A program made the position numbers and the translations under genes. DNA of 33,161 nt from Nitrospira sp. (GTDB lineage: Bacteria; Nitrospirota; Nitrospiria; Nitrospirales; UBA8639). This document shows, in pieces, positions 7,047 through 14,354 of this stretch (positions are counted from its first letter, which is position 1; the number at the start of each line of letters is the position of its first letter). The stretch spans positions 1-33,161 of the forward strand of contig JAGQKG010000015.1 in assembly GCA_020430245.1 (NCBI GenBank). The letters are read 5' to 3'. The notes under the pieces are model-generated. The model saw only the letters and a program-made list of their open reading frames with translations. It ran no database searches and had not been told where the DNA came from.

Positions 7047-7721
7047 TTAGAGAAGGGGATTTCCAGAAGTCAGCACACCACAACTCAGAGCGAACTGAAC
7101 CAAGTCGGCACGACTACGAAGACCGAGTTTTTCCATAACCCTTGCACGGTATGTTTCAACTGATTTAATACTGATCCCCAATTGATCGGCGATTTGTTGA
7201 TTGGTAAACCCTTGTGCGACCAAACGGAAAATCTCACGCTCTCTCGGACTGAGTTGTCCTAGCAATCCCGGAGCCTTGTGGGCCATCCTTTTCTTCGGAG
7301 CACCTGGGAGATCCTGCCCTGCCCCCTTCCCTACAGTCCAATCAAGAAAGAGCTTTCCTTGGGCAACAGTACGGATCGCCGTTAGTAATTCCGTGTCTGC
7401 CGCACTCTTGACGACATACCCGGAAGCCCCGGCACCCAGTGAACCGCGAACGTAGCCACTTTCAGTGTGCATGGTCAGAACAAGAATATATCCGGAAGGA
7501 CAACATTTTCTCAGTTTGTCGATGGTGTCAATATGCATATGCCCATGCATGGCCAGATCCATTAATATGACATTCGGCAACAGGTCTTGAACGGCCTCAA
7601 GAGCGGAAGCGGCTTCCCCCGCTTCACCAACCACTTCCATGTCGGGCTGCCCATTGATCAACAGACGCAAACCTGATCGTAGGACGGCGTGGTCATCGAC
7701 GATAAAGATCCGGATCTTCAA
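7047..7721 (-). CDS. NarL/FixJ-type response regulator
   Basis: This two-component response regulator has 224 residues. The receiver domain (~1-120) has acidic D9/D10, phospho-acceptor D55 (LMDLAM), T83 and K105. The usual Pro after the phosphorylation site is replaced in a His-rich turn (MHGHMHID). A ~30-residue linker leads to a LuxR-type helix-turn-helix (~155-215) with LSPREREIFRLVAQGFTNQQ and the recognition segment ISIKSVETYRARVMEKL. Its ATG overlaps the stop of the upstream kinase by 4 bp (ATGA), so the two are translationally coupled and almost surely partners. It would act as a DNA-binding transcription regulator; targets are unknown, with sulP next downstream a possible one. Confidence 0.95.
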   Translation of the reverse strand: MKIRIFIVDDHAVLRSGLRLLINGQPDMEVVGEAGEAASALEAVQDLLPNVILMDLAMHGHMHIDTIDKLRKCCPSGYILVLTMHTESGYVRGSLGAGASGYVVKSAADTELLTAIRTVAQGKLFLDWTVGKGAGQDLPGAPKKRMAHKAPGLLGQLSPREREIFRLVAQGFTNQQIADQLGISIKSVETYRARVMEKLGLRSRADLVQFALSCGVLTSGNPLL

Positions 7722-9622
7722 TGCCTCTCTCCTTTTAAAGGGATGTTGACATAAATGGTGGTTCCGGTTCCCACAGATGATTCAATGGAAATCGAACCAT
7801 TGAGTAATAGCGTTCGTTCCCGCATCCCATGTAGGCCAAGATGCGCGCCCGCCGCAGCCTTCCGAGCAATGGCGTGTGTATCAAAGCCTTGACCATTATC
7901 TTCCACAATAAGTTGAATCTGTGAGGGGTTTTGCTGCAGAAGTATAGACACGGTGGTGGCCTTCGCATATTTTCCTATATTCGTCAGTGCCTCCTGAACG
8001 ATTCGATAGAGGGCGGTCTCCAGTCCGGGAGAAAGACGGACTTTACTTTGCCAATTTTGAGCCACATCCACCTCTATGCCATACGTTGAACTAAATTCGG
8101 CTCCATAGCGGGCGATAGCTTCCTCCAGTCCAAAATCATCCAACACGCTGGGACGGAGACCTTTTGCTAGCCGCTGAACCTCCTGTAGTGTCGTACTCGT
8201 AATCTTTCGTAGTTCGTGTACCCGTGCTCCCATTCCATCTGAACGTACATCATCCTCAGCCGCACGGAGTCCGACCAGAAGAGAAGTCAGAGATTGACCA
8301 ATTTCATCATGTAGTTCGCGACTAATCCGACGCCGTTCGTCTTCCTGAGCCGTCATGATTTTGTCCAATAGTTGGCTATGAAGCGCTTTAGCTTCTTGAA
8401 GCTTTTGGTAAGCCAGAGCATTCTGAATGGCAATTGAGGCCACCTGGGAAACCCCAAACATCGTTTGCTGATCAAAACGCGAAAAGCCGTTCACATCCTT
8501 TTTATTATGTACTTCAATGCATCCCAAAAGAGTATCCTTGGCATCAAGAATTGGAATGCTTAAGGCTGAGTGAATATCAAATGCTTGACGAAAATCCCGA
8601 TCAATCTGTCGGTCCTCCTGCGCTCGATTCGTGAGATAGGCCGTCTTATGCAGGAGAAGCCAGCCGGGTAATCCCTGTCCAGGAGACCACGAACGATGAC
8701 AGCGTTCCCTTGTCTGACCTTGAATGTATTTCTCACATGTCAACGTTTCCCCCGAGACCAACCCGGCAAACCCGGCTTGTGCCTGAACCAGTTGAATGGC
8801 TTCTGTCACCAATTCGTCCAAAAGCCGTTCCAGGACAAAAGTGGAATTTAATTTTTCACTTAGACGAAGCAGGGCTCGAATCACATCTTCTTCTTGCTTT
8901 CGTTTGGTGAGATCCCCCATCACCGTGGCAAACCCATGCAGTTGATCATGTTCATCACGTAAGACGGTAATTCCCACATGGCCCCAAAACCTCGACCCGT
9001 TCTTGCGCACCAACCATTGCTCCTTCATGACACTGCCCGAAGCCCTGGCCTCATTCAAAATATTCGTTGGTTCGCCGGGGTCAATAGCGAAATCTGGATA
9101 TAACAGAGAATGTGGCCGACCCAACACATCTTCCGCGGGATAGCCGAAAATATGTGCCGCACCGGCATTCCAACTGGCGACGTTCCCCTCCTGATCCAGC
9201 ATTACAATTCCATAATCCTGGATGCTTTCGGCGACCAAGCCAAATCGATCCTCACTCGTTCGAAGGGCTTCTAGAGCCCGCCTTCGTTGGAGAGCCAAGA
9301 GAGTAATTGCCCAAATGGCCGCAATACAAAAGGCTCTGTTCGTAATTGGAAACCGGAATGGCCAACTCAATAATGATGACGGTGCCCCCCCCAAGGTGAA
9401 AAATGTGAGGGCAAACCCTATGACCGTAAGGGCAGTGCATCCAATAGCCACAACATATACCAACCTTCGGGGCAACCGTTGGGTCGCAAAGAACACCACT
9501 CCCGTGTACAACATTTCTTCCGCAAATCCTCGTGGAAGCAGGAGGTCAAACGTAAAAACCCCACCAGCGAGGATAAGGGTTAAAAAGAAATCTTTGGGAT
9601 TGTATAATTTGCTTGAATACAT
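7718..9622 (-). CDS. PAS-GAF sensor histidine kinase (HisKA_3 / NarX-DesK type)
   Basis: This 634-residue membrane-linked sensor kinase has an N-terminal part (~10-112) with three or four hydrophobic segments. A PAS domain follows (~122-243) containing YGIVMLDQEGNVASWN and ending in a PAC-like segment, then a GAF domain (~255-405). A HisKA_3 dimerisation domain carries phospho-acceptor H438 in RRISRELHDEIGQS. The C-terminal ATPase shows the N box around EALTNIGKYAKAT, G1 DNGQGFD and G2 HLGLHGMRER. The domain set is complete, so it should be active. It is coupled by ATGA overlap to the NarL-type regulator. PAS plus GAF suggests a redox, gas or small-ligand signal, but the ligand cannot be named. 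The start ATG 9622 has only a distant GAGGAG upstream, so the first residues are uncertain. Confidence 0.95.
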   Translation of the reverse strand: MYSSKLYNPKDFFLTLILAGGVFTFDLLLPRGFAEEMLYTGVVFFATQRLPRRLVYVVAIGCTALTVIGFALTFFTLGGAPSSLLSWPFRFPITNRAFCIAAIWAITLLALQRRRALEALRTSEDRFGLVAESIQDYGIVMLDQEGNVASWNAGAAHIFGYPAEDVLGRPHSLLYPDFAIDPGEPTNILNEARASGSVMKEQWLVRKNGSRFWGHVGITVLRDEHDQLHGFATVMGDLTKRKQEEDVIRALLRLSEKLNSTFVLERLLDELVTEAIQLVQAQAGFAGLVSGETLTCEKYIQGQTRERCHRSWSPGQGLPGWLLLHKTAYLTNRAQEDRQIDRDFRQAFDIHSALSIPILDAKDTLLGCIEVHNKKDVNGFSRFDQQTMFGVSQVASIAIQNALAYQKLQEAKALHSQLLDKIMTAQEDERRRISRELHDEIGQSLTSLLVGLRAAEDDVRSDGMGARVHELRKITSTTLQEVQRLAKGLRPSVLDDFGLEEAIARYGAEFSSTYGIEVDVAQNWQSKVRLSPGLETALYRIVQEALTNIGKYAKATTVSILLQQNPSQIQLIVEDNGQGFDTHAIARKAAAGAHLGLHGMRERTLLLNGSISIESSVGTGTTIYVNIPLKGERH

Positions 9623-9681
9623 AAGGAGAATAACCCGTTCTCCTCATCATTGAAGATTTCAGTAAATTTCTAGGTGGGAAT

Positions 9682-9855
9682 CTACCTGGTTCGTGGACGA
9701 TCGATGGCACTACAGCAGCCGCACCAGGCGCAAATGATTTCGTAGAGTTGAACGATTCCCCATAGGGTTGCGGGAATTACGATAACAAAGAGGGTGACGA
9801 CTGCAAACAAACGCCAAAGGGGATGTTTGGGGTTTTGTGGAAGATTGTGTGACAT
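9682..9855 (-). CDS. 57-residue single-pass membrane protein with CxxCxCC motif
   Basis: This small hypothetical protein is set to start at ATG 9855, 17 bp after the riboflavin synthase stop. A TTG at 9894 would add 13 residues but overlaps that gene. It has a short polar N-terminus, one hydrophobic helix (~14-36, including LFAVVTLFVIVIPATLWGIV) and a C-terminal tail with CAWCGCC followed by basic residues. Four cysteines in seven positions suggest metal or thiol chemistry, though nothing proves it. It lies between riboflavin synthase and the kinase in the same direction and could share a transcript with either. Confidence 0.6.
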   Translation of the reverse strand: MSHNLPQNPKHPLWRLFAVVTLFVIVIPATLWGIVQLYEIICAWCGCCSAIDRPRTR

Positions 9856-9871
9856 CAAAGATGAACGAACC

Positions 9872-10528
9872 TTATAGCAGGCCGCGTTTTTCAAGATACT
9901 CTCGATTAATCATTGGGGCGGGCTTTGCCGGAAGCACCCCGCTTGATTGCAACAAGCGTTCAACATATTTCCCAATCAAGTCGGATTCCAAATTGACGGG
10001 ATCTCCTATTTGCTTGAGGCCTATGGTGGTTACCTTGGCGGTATGCGGAATGATGGCTATGGCAATAGAACGATCCGAGACGGCATTGATTGTTAAACTA
10101 ATCCCATCCACGGTAATCGAGCCTTTTGCCACGCAATAGCGGATAATTTCCTCTGGAGCTTCAATGGTGAGTTGAATCGAATTTCCATCTTGTTGTCGAG
10201 CACGCAAGAGACCAATCCCATCGACATGGCCTGTGACCAGATGCCCACCCATCCTGGCATTCAGTTTCATCGCACGCTCCAAATTGACCGGGGTTCCGAC
10301 GGTGATGGATCCTAACGTTGTGCAATTCAATGTTTCAGTCGACACGTCCACCGAAAAGCCTAGGTCACCCACTTGACTTGCCGTTAAGCAGGCACCGGCC
10401 ACACTAATACTATCACCCAGCTTGAGATCTTCTAAAATCTGTGAGGCCAAAATGGAAAACTTTGCACCTGCCAAACCTTTATCTATCGCCTGAATCGCAC
10501 CCATTTCCTCAATAATCCCGCTAAACAT
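9872..10528 (-). CDS. ribE: Riboflavin synthase, alpha subunit
   Basis: This enzyme converts two molecules of 6,7-dimethyl-8-ribityllumazine to riboflavin plus the pyrimidine precursor, the last step of riboflavin synthesis in the cytoplasm. At 218 residues it has the normal length, with two tandem lumazine-binding barrels. The first begins MFSGIIEEMG and contains SVAGACLT; the second begins near MGGHLVTGHVDG and contains VDGISLTIN. The C-terminal helix region has GKYVERLL. No FMN riboswitch is evident upstream, where a tiny membrane-protein gene lies instead; the other rib genes are not in the window. Confidence 0.96.
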   Translation of the reverse strand: MFSGIIEEMGAIQAIDKGLAGAKFSILASQILEDLKLGDSISVAGACLTASQVGDLGFSVDVSTETLNCTTLGSITVGTPVNLERAMKLNARMGGHLVTGHVDGIGLLRARQQDGNSIQLTIEAPEEIIRYCVAKGSITVDGISLTINAVSDRSIAIAIIPHTAKVTTIGLKQIGDPVNLESDLIGKYVERLLQSSGVLPAKPAPMINREYLEKRGLL

Positions 10529-10546
10529 ATCCCACCATCTTGGTTA

Positions 10547-10675
10547 TTAGATATCGATGTTTTTATTAAAGAAAACTTTTTTCGCGACTACGACAAAAAC
10601 CACAATCAAGACCAACACCCCAAGGGCTGCCACAATCCCGATGATGAAATCACCGGTTCCCATTTCTTCATTCAT
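10547..10675 (-). CDS. 42-residue single-pass membrane protein
   Basis: A clear small gene: ATG 10675-10673 with AAAGGAG about 9 nt upstream and a TAA stop at 10547. The product begins with an acidic MNEEMGTGDF, then a ~22-residue strongly hydrophobic helix rich in Val, Leu and Ile, then KKVFFNKNIDI. The positive-inside rule predicts the N-terminus outside and the basic C-terminus in the cytoplasm. It lies 41 bp after the MFS gene and 18 bp before ribE on the same strand, so it may be co-transcribed with both. No family is recognised. Small single-pass proteins often act as accessory subunits of a larger membrane protein; that is inference here. Confidence 0.75.
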   Translation of the reverse strand: MNEEMGTGDFIIGIVAALGVLVLIVVFVVVAKKVFFNKNIDI

Positions 10676-10715
10676 GGAGTTCAACTCCTTTGCCTGCTAT
10701 TCAGGAAAAAATGCA

Positions 10716-11903
10716 TTATAGCACAATCGGTTTTTTGTTCCCTATCATCGTGACACCGAAAAATGCCGCGGTCAGCAATAAAAGAAACCCAATACAGAAA
10801 AACCCGCCTCCATAGCCAAGGGTATGGATAAGTATGCCTGCGAGGAGCGGTCCGCCAGCATGTCCGATATCCATAATGGTCCCCCGCAATCCCATACCCG
10901 CCCCAAGATCTTTTCCTTCTGAATAATCAGCAACCAGGGCAGTGGTCGAGGAGGTCACCACCGCTTCACCAAATCCAAACGCTCCGGCCACCGCCAATAA
11001 AAGAACATACCCCTCAATGTGCGGAATAAACATGACCATAAGGCCGCATAAGCAAAGTCCTCCAAAAATCAGAGGCTGCCTGTCGCCACGATCAGAAATT
11101 CGTCCCATCACCGGTTTGGAAATAAATGAAGTCAACGCCTGGACTCCAAACAAGACCCCGATTTCGGCGGCATTCAATCCGATTGTCAACCCATATAGCG
11201 GCAAAAAAGCCATCAAGGTGCCGTTTCCCATCATCTTGGCAGCTTCCACGCTACTTGTGATGAGAATGGGTGGAATCTGACAGACCCGACGGAGGCCTGC
11301 ACACATCTGCTTCCATAAGGTCGGGACGGAATATTGGTGGCTCCGCAAGGGTATTGGATCCTGAGGGATGATCCAGAAAAAGGCCAGGGCAAACATCCCG
11401 AATAATCCAGCTAAGAAAAACGTGGGGGCGAATCCAAATTGATACACGATAGCTCCGCCAATCATCGGACCCAGCAGTCCACCGCCCTGGGTTGCCGAGG
11501 TATACCATCCAAAAGCTTCCCCTCGCCGTTTTGCAAAGAGCTCGGCCACCATTGCTAAGGCCAACGGCGTAAACATCGCAGTTGCTAAACCATGAAACAA
11601 TCGGAGAATTCCTAACGTCCAGAGATCCGAGGTGAAGGGATAAAGAAAGGGTGGAAACGCAAAGGCCAATACTCCTCCAAACATCAATCGTTTTCGATTG
11701 ATCTGGTCTGAGAGCAATCCCATCGGAAGCTTGAGTACGACCCCGGTGACGGTCGAGACCGCCACCAACAGGCCGACAATAAAGGGACCCGCTCCAAGGC
11801 TTTCCACAAACAAAGCCAAAGCCGGTCGACGAACCATGTCATAACTGACAAAACTACAAAAACCGACGAGACAAAGAAAAATAAATGCCTTTGAATCTTT
11901 CAT
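10716..11903 (-). CDS. Major facilitator superfamily transporter
   Basis: This 12-helix secondary transporter has about 395 residues from ATG 11903; a GTG at 11921 would add six residues, and neither has a good ribosome binding site. The family loop 2-3 motif is visible as GLLSDQINRKRLMFGG (~70-85), with a second-half counterpart GRISDRGDRQPLIFGG. The first helices contain FVSYDMVRRPALALF. The form is that of drug/metabolite proton antiporters (DHA-like), but substrate cannot be inferred. A 42-residue membrane protein and ribE follow on the same strand. Confidence 0.93.
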   Translation of the reverse strand: MKDSKAFIFLCLVGFCSFVSYDMVRRPALALFVESLGAGPFIVGLLVAVSTVTGVVLKLPMGLLSDQINRKRLMFGGVLAFAFPPFLYPFTSDLWTLGILRLFHGLATAMFTPLALAMVAELFAKRRGEAFGWYTSATQGGGLLGPMIGGAIVYQFGFAPTFFLAGLFGMFALAFFWIIPQDPIPLRSHQYSVPTLWKQMCAGLRRVCQIPPILITSSVEAAKMMGNGTLMAFLPLYGLTIGLNAAEIGVLFGVQALTSFISKPVMGRISDRGDRQPLIFGGLCLCGLMVMFIPHIEGYVLLLAVAGAFGFGEAVVTSSTTALVADYSEGKDLGAGMGLRGTIMDIGHAGGPLLAGILIHTLGYGGGFFCIGFLLLLTAAFFGVTMIGNKKPIVL

Positions 11904-12356
11904 CTCAGAGGGCCAACACACTCGCGAGCGGGTGGGAGAAAAACGTCATTATGAAAAGGCACCAAAAATAAAAAAATATATTCACAGGCCATGATTTTTT
12001 AGACCATCGCCATCATATGAGTGATGAATAAGGATTTCAATTGAAGAAATGCTGGGAACATTGAGTGAGAAAATGTTCACTGCAATGAGCTGGAAACTCG
12101 GGGTGGGAACCATCAGGAATTCCCTCTAGACTTGACTATTTGTGCACAAACCACTATCCCAGACCGAATGCATAGGCTTGCATTTAATACCTCGTCCAAT
12201 ACCAGTCTAGGAGATACCCATAGACAGCTATCGAAAGGGAAAAACCCCAGCCAAAAGAGAGATGAAGTCAGCCCAGGCTATCATTTTTAAAGGAAGATGA
12301 CATATCTAGAGGAATGTTTGTCCAATCGGATCTTAGTCCGATTAACTCGTGAGGTC
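11904..12356. other. Intergenic, 453 bp, with palindromes
   Basis: No gene is supported. The segment holds a 12-bp palindrome TTTGTGCACAAA (12139-12150) inside a promoter-like element listed separately, an AATGCA / TGCATT pair (12167-12172 with 12179-12184), and a hairpin AATCGGA / TCCGATT (12324-12330 with 12337-12343) just past the stop of the cupredoxin-like gene. That hairpin has no T tract. Confidence 0.5.
12132..12160 (+). promoter_or_regulatory. Candidate sigma-70 promoter with palindromic operator in its spacer
   Basis: TTGACT (12132-12137), a 17-nt spacer and TATCCC (12155-12160) form a moderate sigma-70 match on the plus strand. The spacer contains the perfect palindrome TTTGTGCACAAA (12139-12150), a plausible repressor site. 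No supported plus-strand gene follows before 14355, so a short RNA or antisense transcript over the cupredoxin-like gene would be the product. This is speculative. Confidence 0.3.
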
Positions 12357-13160
12357 TTATGGTTTCGATACGGACATGAACGTTAGCTCAAGCGTCTTTT
12401 CTTGGCCAGAAATGAGTGTGAGTTTGGCTTCTTGATAACCCAAGACCGGGTGCCATGCCCCCACCGTATGTGTGCCTTCAGGAACATTCGTCAATCTAAA
12501 AAATCCATCATGGTCGGATACGGTTACATACGGATTGGCTGTCAGCAACAGCCAACCTTGCATGAACCGGTGTTGGTCACACTCCAGTTTAATAATACTG
12601 CTACGCCGTGTTTTGAGTGGAACAGTGGCCTCCCCTCCCTCCTCCATGTCGGGGAAATGGAACATGGGTAGGCGTCCCCTGTCCAACATCTCCCACCCAC
12701 GAATCTGGTGTACAATTGGATCGCGCATCGCAATCTTGAGGGTTTGTTCCTCCATGACACCGATAACTCGTGGTACAAATTGACAGCGGTCCACCGTCAC
12801 AACCGGTCCTTTTTTCGGCACCGATTTTCCACGTTCAACCTCTTGAAGGAAAACGACCACATCCGCCAATTGTTGCTTAGAGGACACTTGGACTTCTGAA
12901 ATGCCAATGACCCCATTTTTATCCGCAATGGTCTGACAGAATTCTGGATTGCTTCCCATGGTGACTTTGTGGGTCTTGGGCGCTGGAACCATTCCAGAAA
13001 ATCGGACAACACCACTGATTGACCCTTCGCGGACAACCACCTCTTCCTGATAGGCACCCACCGTCCGTCCGCTCAACAGAACCCACAACATCAAACCCAC
13101 CATCACCAAGGATAGGGCGGTATAGTTTCTTTCCTGTCTTCTGACTCCATACCCATCCAT
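12357..13160 (-). CDS. Secreted cupredoxin-like protein with carboxypeptidase-regulatory-like domain
   Basis: This 267-residue exported protein starts at ATG 13160, preceded by GGGGAGGAG. Residues ~14-36 form a signal segment ending VGA|YQ. Domain one (~45-205) looks like the plastocyanin-like fold of methylamine-utilisation-type proteins, with DVVVFL, CQFVPRV and DPIVHQI. H151 together with C194, H197 and M200 (ECDQHRFM) gives a His...Cys-x2-His-x2-Met set that could form a type 1 copper site. Domain two (~208-262) has the carboxypeptidase-regulatory pattern DHDGFFRLTNVPEGTHTVGAWHP. A periplasmic redox or surface role is plausible. The copper site is inferred from residue order; its His-Met spacing is shorter than in plastocyanin, so it may not bind copper. 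It stands alone between two long gaps. Confidence 0.8.
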   Translation of the reverse strand: MDGYGVRRQERNYTALSLVMVGLMLWVLLSGRTVGAYQEEVVVREGSISGVVRFSGMVPAPKTHKVTMGSNPEFCQTIADKNGVIGISEVQVSSKQQLADVVVFLQEVERGKSVPKKGPVVTVDRCQFVPRVIGVMEEQTLKIAMRDPIVHQIRGWEMLDRGRLPMFHFPDMEEGGEATVPLKTRRSSIIKLECDQHRFMQGWLLLTANPYVTVSDHDGFFRLTNVPEGTHTVGAWHPVLGYQEAKLTLISGQEKTLELTFMSVSKP

Positions 13161-13413
13161 GACCCAAATCTCCTCCCCTATTAGTCCTTAAGAGTCAATC
13201 CGGATTTCCGACTCACAGGAAACAACTTAACTGGAAATTAAACACACTCACACTTCTAGGGGACATTGAACCTTCAATCCTAAAGAAGTCTTATCTTTAA
13301 GTACTCAACCCCTCGGTTTGGAGCTATTGAATTCAAGGGAATGTGGCGAAACTTTTCAAATGGTTGGTAATTCAAAATACAGTCTCACACGATCATGAGC
13401 CAAGTATTATTTT

Positions 13414-13425
13414 GTGTGATCACAC
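13414..13425. promoter_or_regulatory. Palindrome GTGTGATCACAC, candidate regulator site
   Basis: This is a perfect 12-bp palindrome containing TGTGA and TCACA with no spacer. A CRP site would need a 6-bp spacer, so CRP itself is not supported. It lies about 250 bp upstream of the cupredoxin-like gene start. Confidence 0.35.
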
Positions 13426-13594
13426 CGCCCCATATGTTTAAAAACCCTTTTCCATCTATTCTTCCGATGCAATAATGCCTTTTGAGCATGTTGAAAAGAA
13501 GCTATTGTTCTTTTACCCCTGCTACTTGAGACGTTCTGGCAAAAAATCATCTTGCCGTTTTATATGCCATGCTGGCAAGAGGATGTCACAATCT

Positions 13595-13608
13595 TTCTTT
13601 CGAAAGAA
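13595..13608. promoter_or_regulatory. Palindrome TTCTTTCGAAAGAA, candidate regulator site
   Basis: This is a perfect 14-bp palindrome in the gap between the cupredoxin-like gene and the STAS gene. The length and AT-flanked GC centre fit a dimeric regulator site; the regulator is unknown. Confidence 0.35.
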
Positions 13609-13833
13609 CAGCGGATAATCATTTTGAAGAATTTTGGTGATTCACTTAAAGCTTACCCAGAGAACAATCTTCCATTTACAAGAGGGTAAAAGTGTGGGGA
13701 AAGCCTTTAGGGAAGCAACGAGGAAGGAGAATGACTTGAATGATCAAGAACCGAGTGTCTCTTAACCATCTTAGTTCTTAGGATCCCGTGGATTCAGCAC
13801 CAACATCTCATGAATACGTCGGAATGAGGAGGA

Positions 13834-14181
13834 TTAGTAAGGAGAGACTGCAGATAATGCGTCCTGTTCGGACTGGCACACTGAGATAAGTTCATGGATT
13901 TGGAGATTTTGAAGCAACTCCCCGACACATCCTTGTGGTTGAATCCAACTTATTTTGCGGCGTAATTCCTTGAATTGATAGGAACACAACACCAGAAAAC
14001 CTAACCCAGCACTATCCACAAACGTTAAGCCTTTGAGGTTGAGAATCAGATGCTCTTGTTCGGTATGGCAACATTGATTAATAATGGCCTTCACGTGCCA
14101 TCGAGAATGCATATCTAACCGACCATGAAAATCTACAACGGTGGCGCCCTGAATTCCACGTATAATGACTTCAATGGCCAT
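13834..14181 (-). CDS. STAS-domain protein (anti-sigma factor antagonist type)
   Basis: This 115-residue single-domain STAS protein starts at ATG 14181; a longer frame to 14256 exists but the STAS fold begins with AIEVIIRG. Conserved parts are GRLDMHS (~20-26) and LILNLKGLTFVDSAGLGFL (~46-64), in which the Ser of DSAGLG is the site phosphorylated in SpoIIAA/RsbV relatives. Such proteins bind anti-sigma kinases in partner-switching control. No anti-sigma kinase or PP2C phosphatase is nearby, so it is an orphan here. A second, only distantly similar STAS gene lies at 31.7-32.1 kb. Confidence 0.85.
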   Translation of the reverse strand: MAIEVIIRGIQGATVVDFHGRLDMHSRWHVKAIINQCCHTEQEHLILNLKGLTFVDSAGLGFLVLCSYQFKELRRKISWIQPQGCVGELLQNLQIHELISVCQSEQDALSAVSPY

Positions 14182-14354
14182 AATCTTACAAAACCTTATC
14201 GGCCCAATATGGCAGACCTTAACAACCGGTTCTTCCTGGTTTCTCATCTTCCACAACCCATGATGACGGCAAAGAGCATGGTTCGTTTTCTTTTATTCGA
14301 CCTGTATCATTTTAGTGATTCCACCCACCAACTCCTGTTACAATTTCCCTATCC

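Larger units (their letters stand above)
13161..13833. other. Intergenic, 673 bp, no gene; two perfect palindromes
   Basis: No open frame with coding character is present. There are two perfect palindromes, GTGTGATCACAC (13414-13425) and TTCTTTCGAAAGAA (13595-13608), of operator type. The right end near 13161-13178 carries the strong ribosome binding site of the cupredoxin-like gene. The remainder is featureless to me. Confidence 0.5.

Noticed and set aside
10529..10715. FMN riboswitch before ribE
   Set aside because: The region is filled by a small membrane-protein gene and shows none of the conserved FMN aptamer blocks.
13414..13425. CRP binding site
   Set aside because: TGTGA and TCACA are adjacent with no 6-bp spacer, so it does not fit CRP; kept only as a generic palindrome.
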